Source: Arthrobacter sp. NicSoilC5 (GTDB taxonomy: Bacteria; Actinomycetota; Actinomycetes; Actinomycetales; Micrococcaceae). From it: a stretch of 64,000 nt of DNA. The stretch spans positions 1,612,001 to 1,676,000 of the forward strand of contig NZ_AP024660.1 in the NCBI RefSeq assembly GCF_019977395.1, in the 5' to 3' direction. The position numbers and the translations under genes are program-made. Below the pieces are notes generated by a model. That model was not told the origin of the DNA, made no database searches, and worked only from the letters and a program-made list of their open reading frames with translations. Positions 62,938 through 64,000 of this stretch are shown piece after piece (position 1 is the first letter of the stretch; each line of letters opens with the position of its first letter).

Positions 62938-63516
62938 TCAGGCGGCCTGTGCGGCCTTGATGGCCTGCATCACGCGGTTGGTAACTTCGTCGATCGGACC
63001 GATTCCGTCAACCTTGGTGAGGATGCCGCGGTCGGCGTACTTCGCCACCACAGCTTCGGTCTGCTCGTGGTAGAGGTCCAGGCGGTGGCGGATGACGGCT
63101 TCGTTGTCGTCGCTCCGGCCCGTTTCCTTGGCCCGGCCCAGAAGGCGGTGTACCAGCTCCTCGTCGTCGGCAGTCAGCTGCAGGACCACGTCGAGCTTCT
63201 CGTCGCCGTCGGCGAGGATCTCGTCCAGGTAGTCCACCTGCGCGGTGGTGCGCGGGTAGCCGTCCAGCAGGAAGCCGTTCTCGACATCGGACTCGTTCAG
63301 GCGGTCACGGACCATCTTGTTGGTCACGCTGTCCGGGACGAAGTCACCGTTGTCCATGTACTTCTTGGCCTCGACGCCGAGCGGGGTTTCGCCCTTCACG
63401 TTGGCACGGAAGATGTCGCCGGTGGAGATGGCCACAACGCCAAGGCGTTCCGAAATCCGCTCCGCCTGCGTTCCTTTTCCGGAACCGGGAGGTCCAATAA
63501 TCAGCATTCTCGTCAT
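62938..63516 (-). CDS. adk: Adenylate kinase
   Basis: Adk interconverts ATP, AMP and ADP. The 192-residue protein has the P-loop GPPGSGKGT at residues 8-16, the AMP-site DGYPRTTAQ, and the short LID without a zinc site, as in actinobacterial adenylate kinases. The ATG at 63516 overlaps the secY stop by 4 nt, so the two are translationally coupled. Order secY-adk-map is the conserved one. Confidence 0.96.
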   Translation of the reverse strand: MTRMLIIGPPGSGKGTQAERISERLGVVAISTGDIFRANVKGETPLGVEAKKYMDNGDFVPDSVTNKMVRDRLNESDVENGFLLDGYPRTTAQVDYLDEILADGDEKLDVVLQLTADDEELVHRLLGRAKETGRSDDNEAVIRHRLDLYHEQTEAVVAKYADRGILTKVDGIGPIDEVTNRVMQAIKAAQAA

Positions 63517-64000
63517 CGCAAAAGCCCTTCGTAGTGACGTTGTTGTAGCTGCGCATCAATCTGCTTTACGGTCTCCAACCCAACGCCCACCATGATCAGG
63601 ATCGAGGTGCCACCGAACGGGAAGTTCTGGTTTGCGTTGATCAGCACGAGTGCCACCAGCGGGATCAGTGCCACGAAGCCCAGGTAGAGGGCGCCGGGCA
63701 GGGTGATCCGTGAGAGCACGTACTGCAGGTAATCAGCGGTCGGCCTGCCGGCGCGGATACCTGGGATGAAGCCGCCGTACTTCTTCATGTTGTCTGAGAC
63801 TTCTTCAGGGTTGAAGGTAATCGCGACGTAGAAGTAGGTGAAGAACACGATCAGGACGAAATAAACCGCCATGTAGATCGGGTGGTCACCGCGGGTGAGG
63901 TTGTTGTTGATCCACTCAACCCACGGTTGCATTGGCTCGCCGTTCCGGGGCTGGTTGAACTGAGCGATCAGCCCGGGAATGTAGAGCATGGAGGAAGCGA
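63513..64000 (-). CDS. secY: Preprotein translocase subunit SecY (C-terminal part, cut by window edge)
   Basis: SecY forms the protein-conducting channel of the Sec system. The visible 162 codons read ASSMLYIPGLIAQF, then the last transmembrane helices, with the conserved FNPEEVSDNMKKYGGFIPGIRAGRPT cytoplasmic loop (C5) that contacts SecA and the ribosome, and the GGTSILIMVGVGLETVKQIDAQLQQRHYEGLL tail. The start lies beyond 64000. It is directly coupled to adk. Confidence 0.96.
   Translation of the reverse strand, partial: ASSMLYIPGLIAQFNQPRNGEPMQPWVEWINNNLTRGDHPIYMAVYFVLIVFFTYFYVAITFNPEEVSDNMKKYGGFIPGIRAGRPTADYLQYVLSRITLPGALYLGFVALIPLVALVLINANQNFPFGGTSILIMVGVGLETVKQIDAQLQQRHYEGLLR

Noticed and set aside
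1..64000. tRNA, rRNA, tmRNA or RNase P RNA genes
   Set aside because: I scanned the gaps for T-arm and acceptor patterns by eye and found none; all gaps are short and mostly explained by promoters or hairpins.

Overview
This window comes from a high-GC actinobacterium of the Arthrobacter/Pseudarthrobacter type (family Micrococcaceae). The signs are strongly G/C-biased third codon positions, the mycothiol glycosyltransferase MshA, an actinobacterial inositol-1-phosphate synthase, the tsaD-rimI-tsaB-tsaE-alr order, a GlgX/TreY/TreZ set, and many genes that appear to be leaderless, with a -10 hexamer 6-7 nt before the start codon. Genus is an inference from gene content; no rRNA or tRNA gene is visible.

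Layout. (1) 1-3.3 kb, minus strand: tRNA t6A modification genes and alanine racemase. (2) 3.3-9.1 kb: a divergent PfkB sugar kinase / GH4 phospho-glycosidase pair, then mshA and formate-tetrahydrofolate ligase. (3) 9.05-10.4 kb: an AbiEi/DUF559-type nuclease-like gene enclosed by two arrays with an exact 32-bp period, in opposite orientation. (4) 10.4-19.1 kb, minus: inositol-phosphate synthase, then a four-gene overlapping operon glgX-treY-treZ-aldo/keto reductase for turning glycogen into trehalose. (5) 19.2-27.6 kb: NAD(P)HX repair, acpS, glmS, coaA, a VanY-like lipoprotein peptidase, mscL and glmM. (6) 27.8-32.9 kb: a less G/C-biased island with a GT2-GtrA fusion and two paralogous GT-C transferases, set between glmM and rpsI-rplM.

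(7) 34.3-50.5 kb: two complete Tad/Flp pilus loci in tandem on the plus strand. They share one prepilin peptidase and carry four Flp pilins, two TadE, two TadG-like, two CpaB, two CpaE, two CpaF, two TadB and two TadC proteins. A degenerate Hpt-domain protein without its phosphoacceptor histidine follows directly, then a divergent OmpR-type regulator and a membrane histidine kinase.

(8) 53.2-64 kb, minus: truA-rplQ-rpoA-rpsK-rpsM-rpmJ-infA and map-adk-secY, the distal part of the large ribosomal operon. Between infA and map lie a P1 (DmpA/NylC-like) peptidase and a three-gene sugar ABC importer without an ATPase. The ribosomal gaps hold several strong hairpins, including a nested leader before rpsM and a terminator inside the predicted truA 5' end. 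The usual backbone (secY...truA, rplM-rpsI, glmM, glmS) is thus interrupted by accessory blocks: the importer, the double Tad locus and the glycosyltransferase island.
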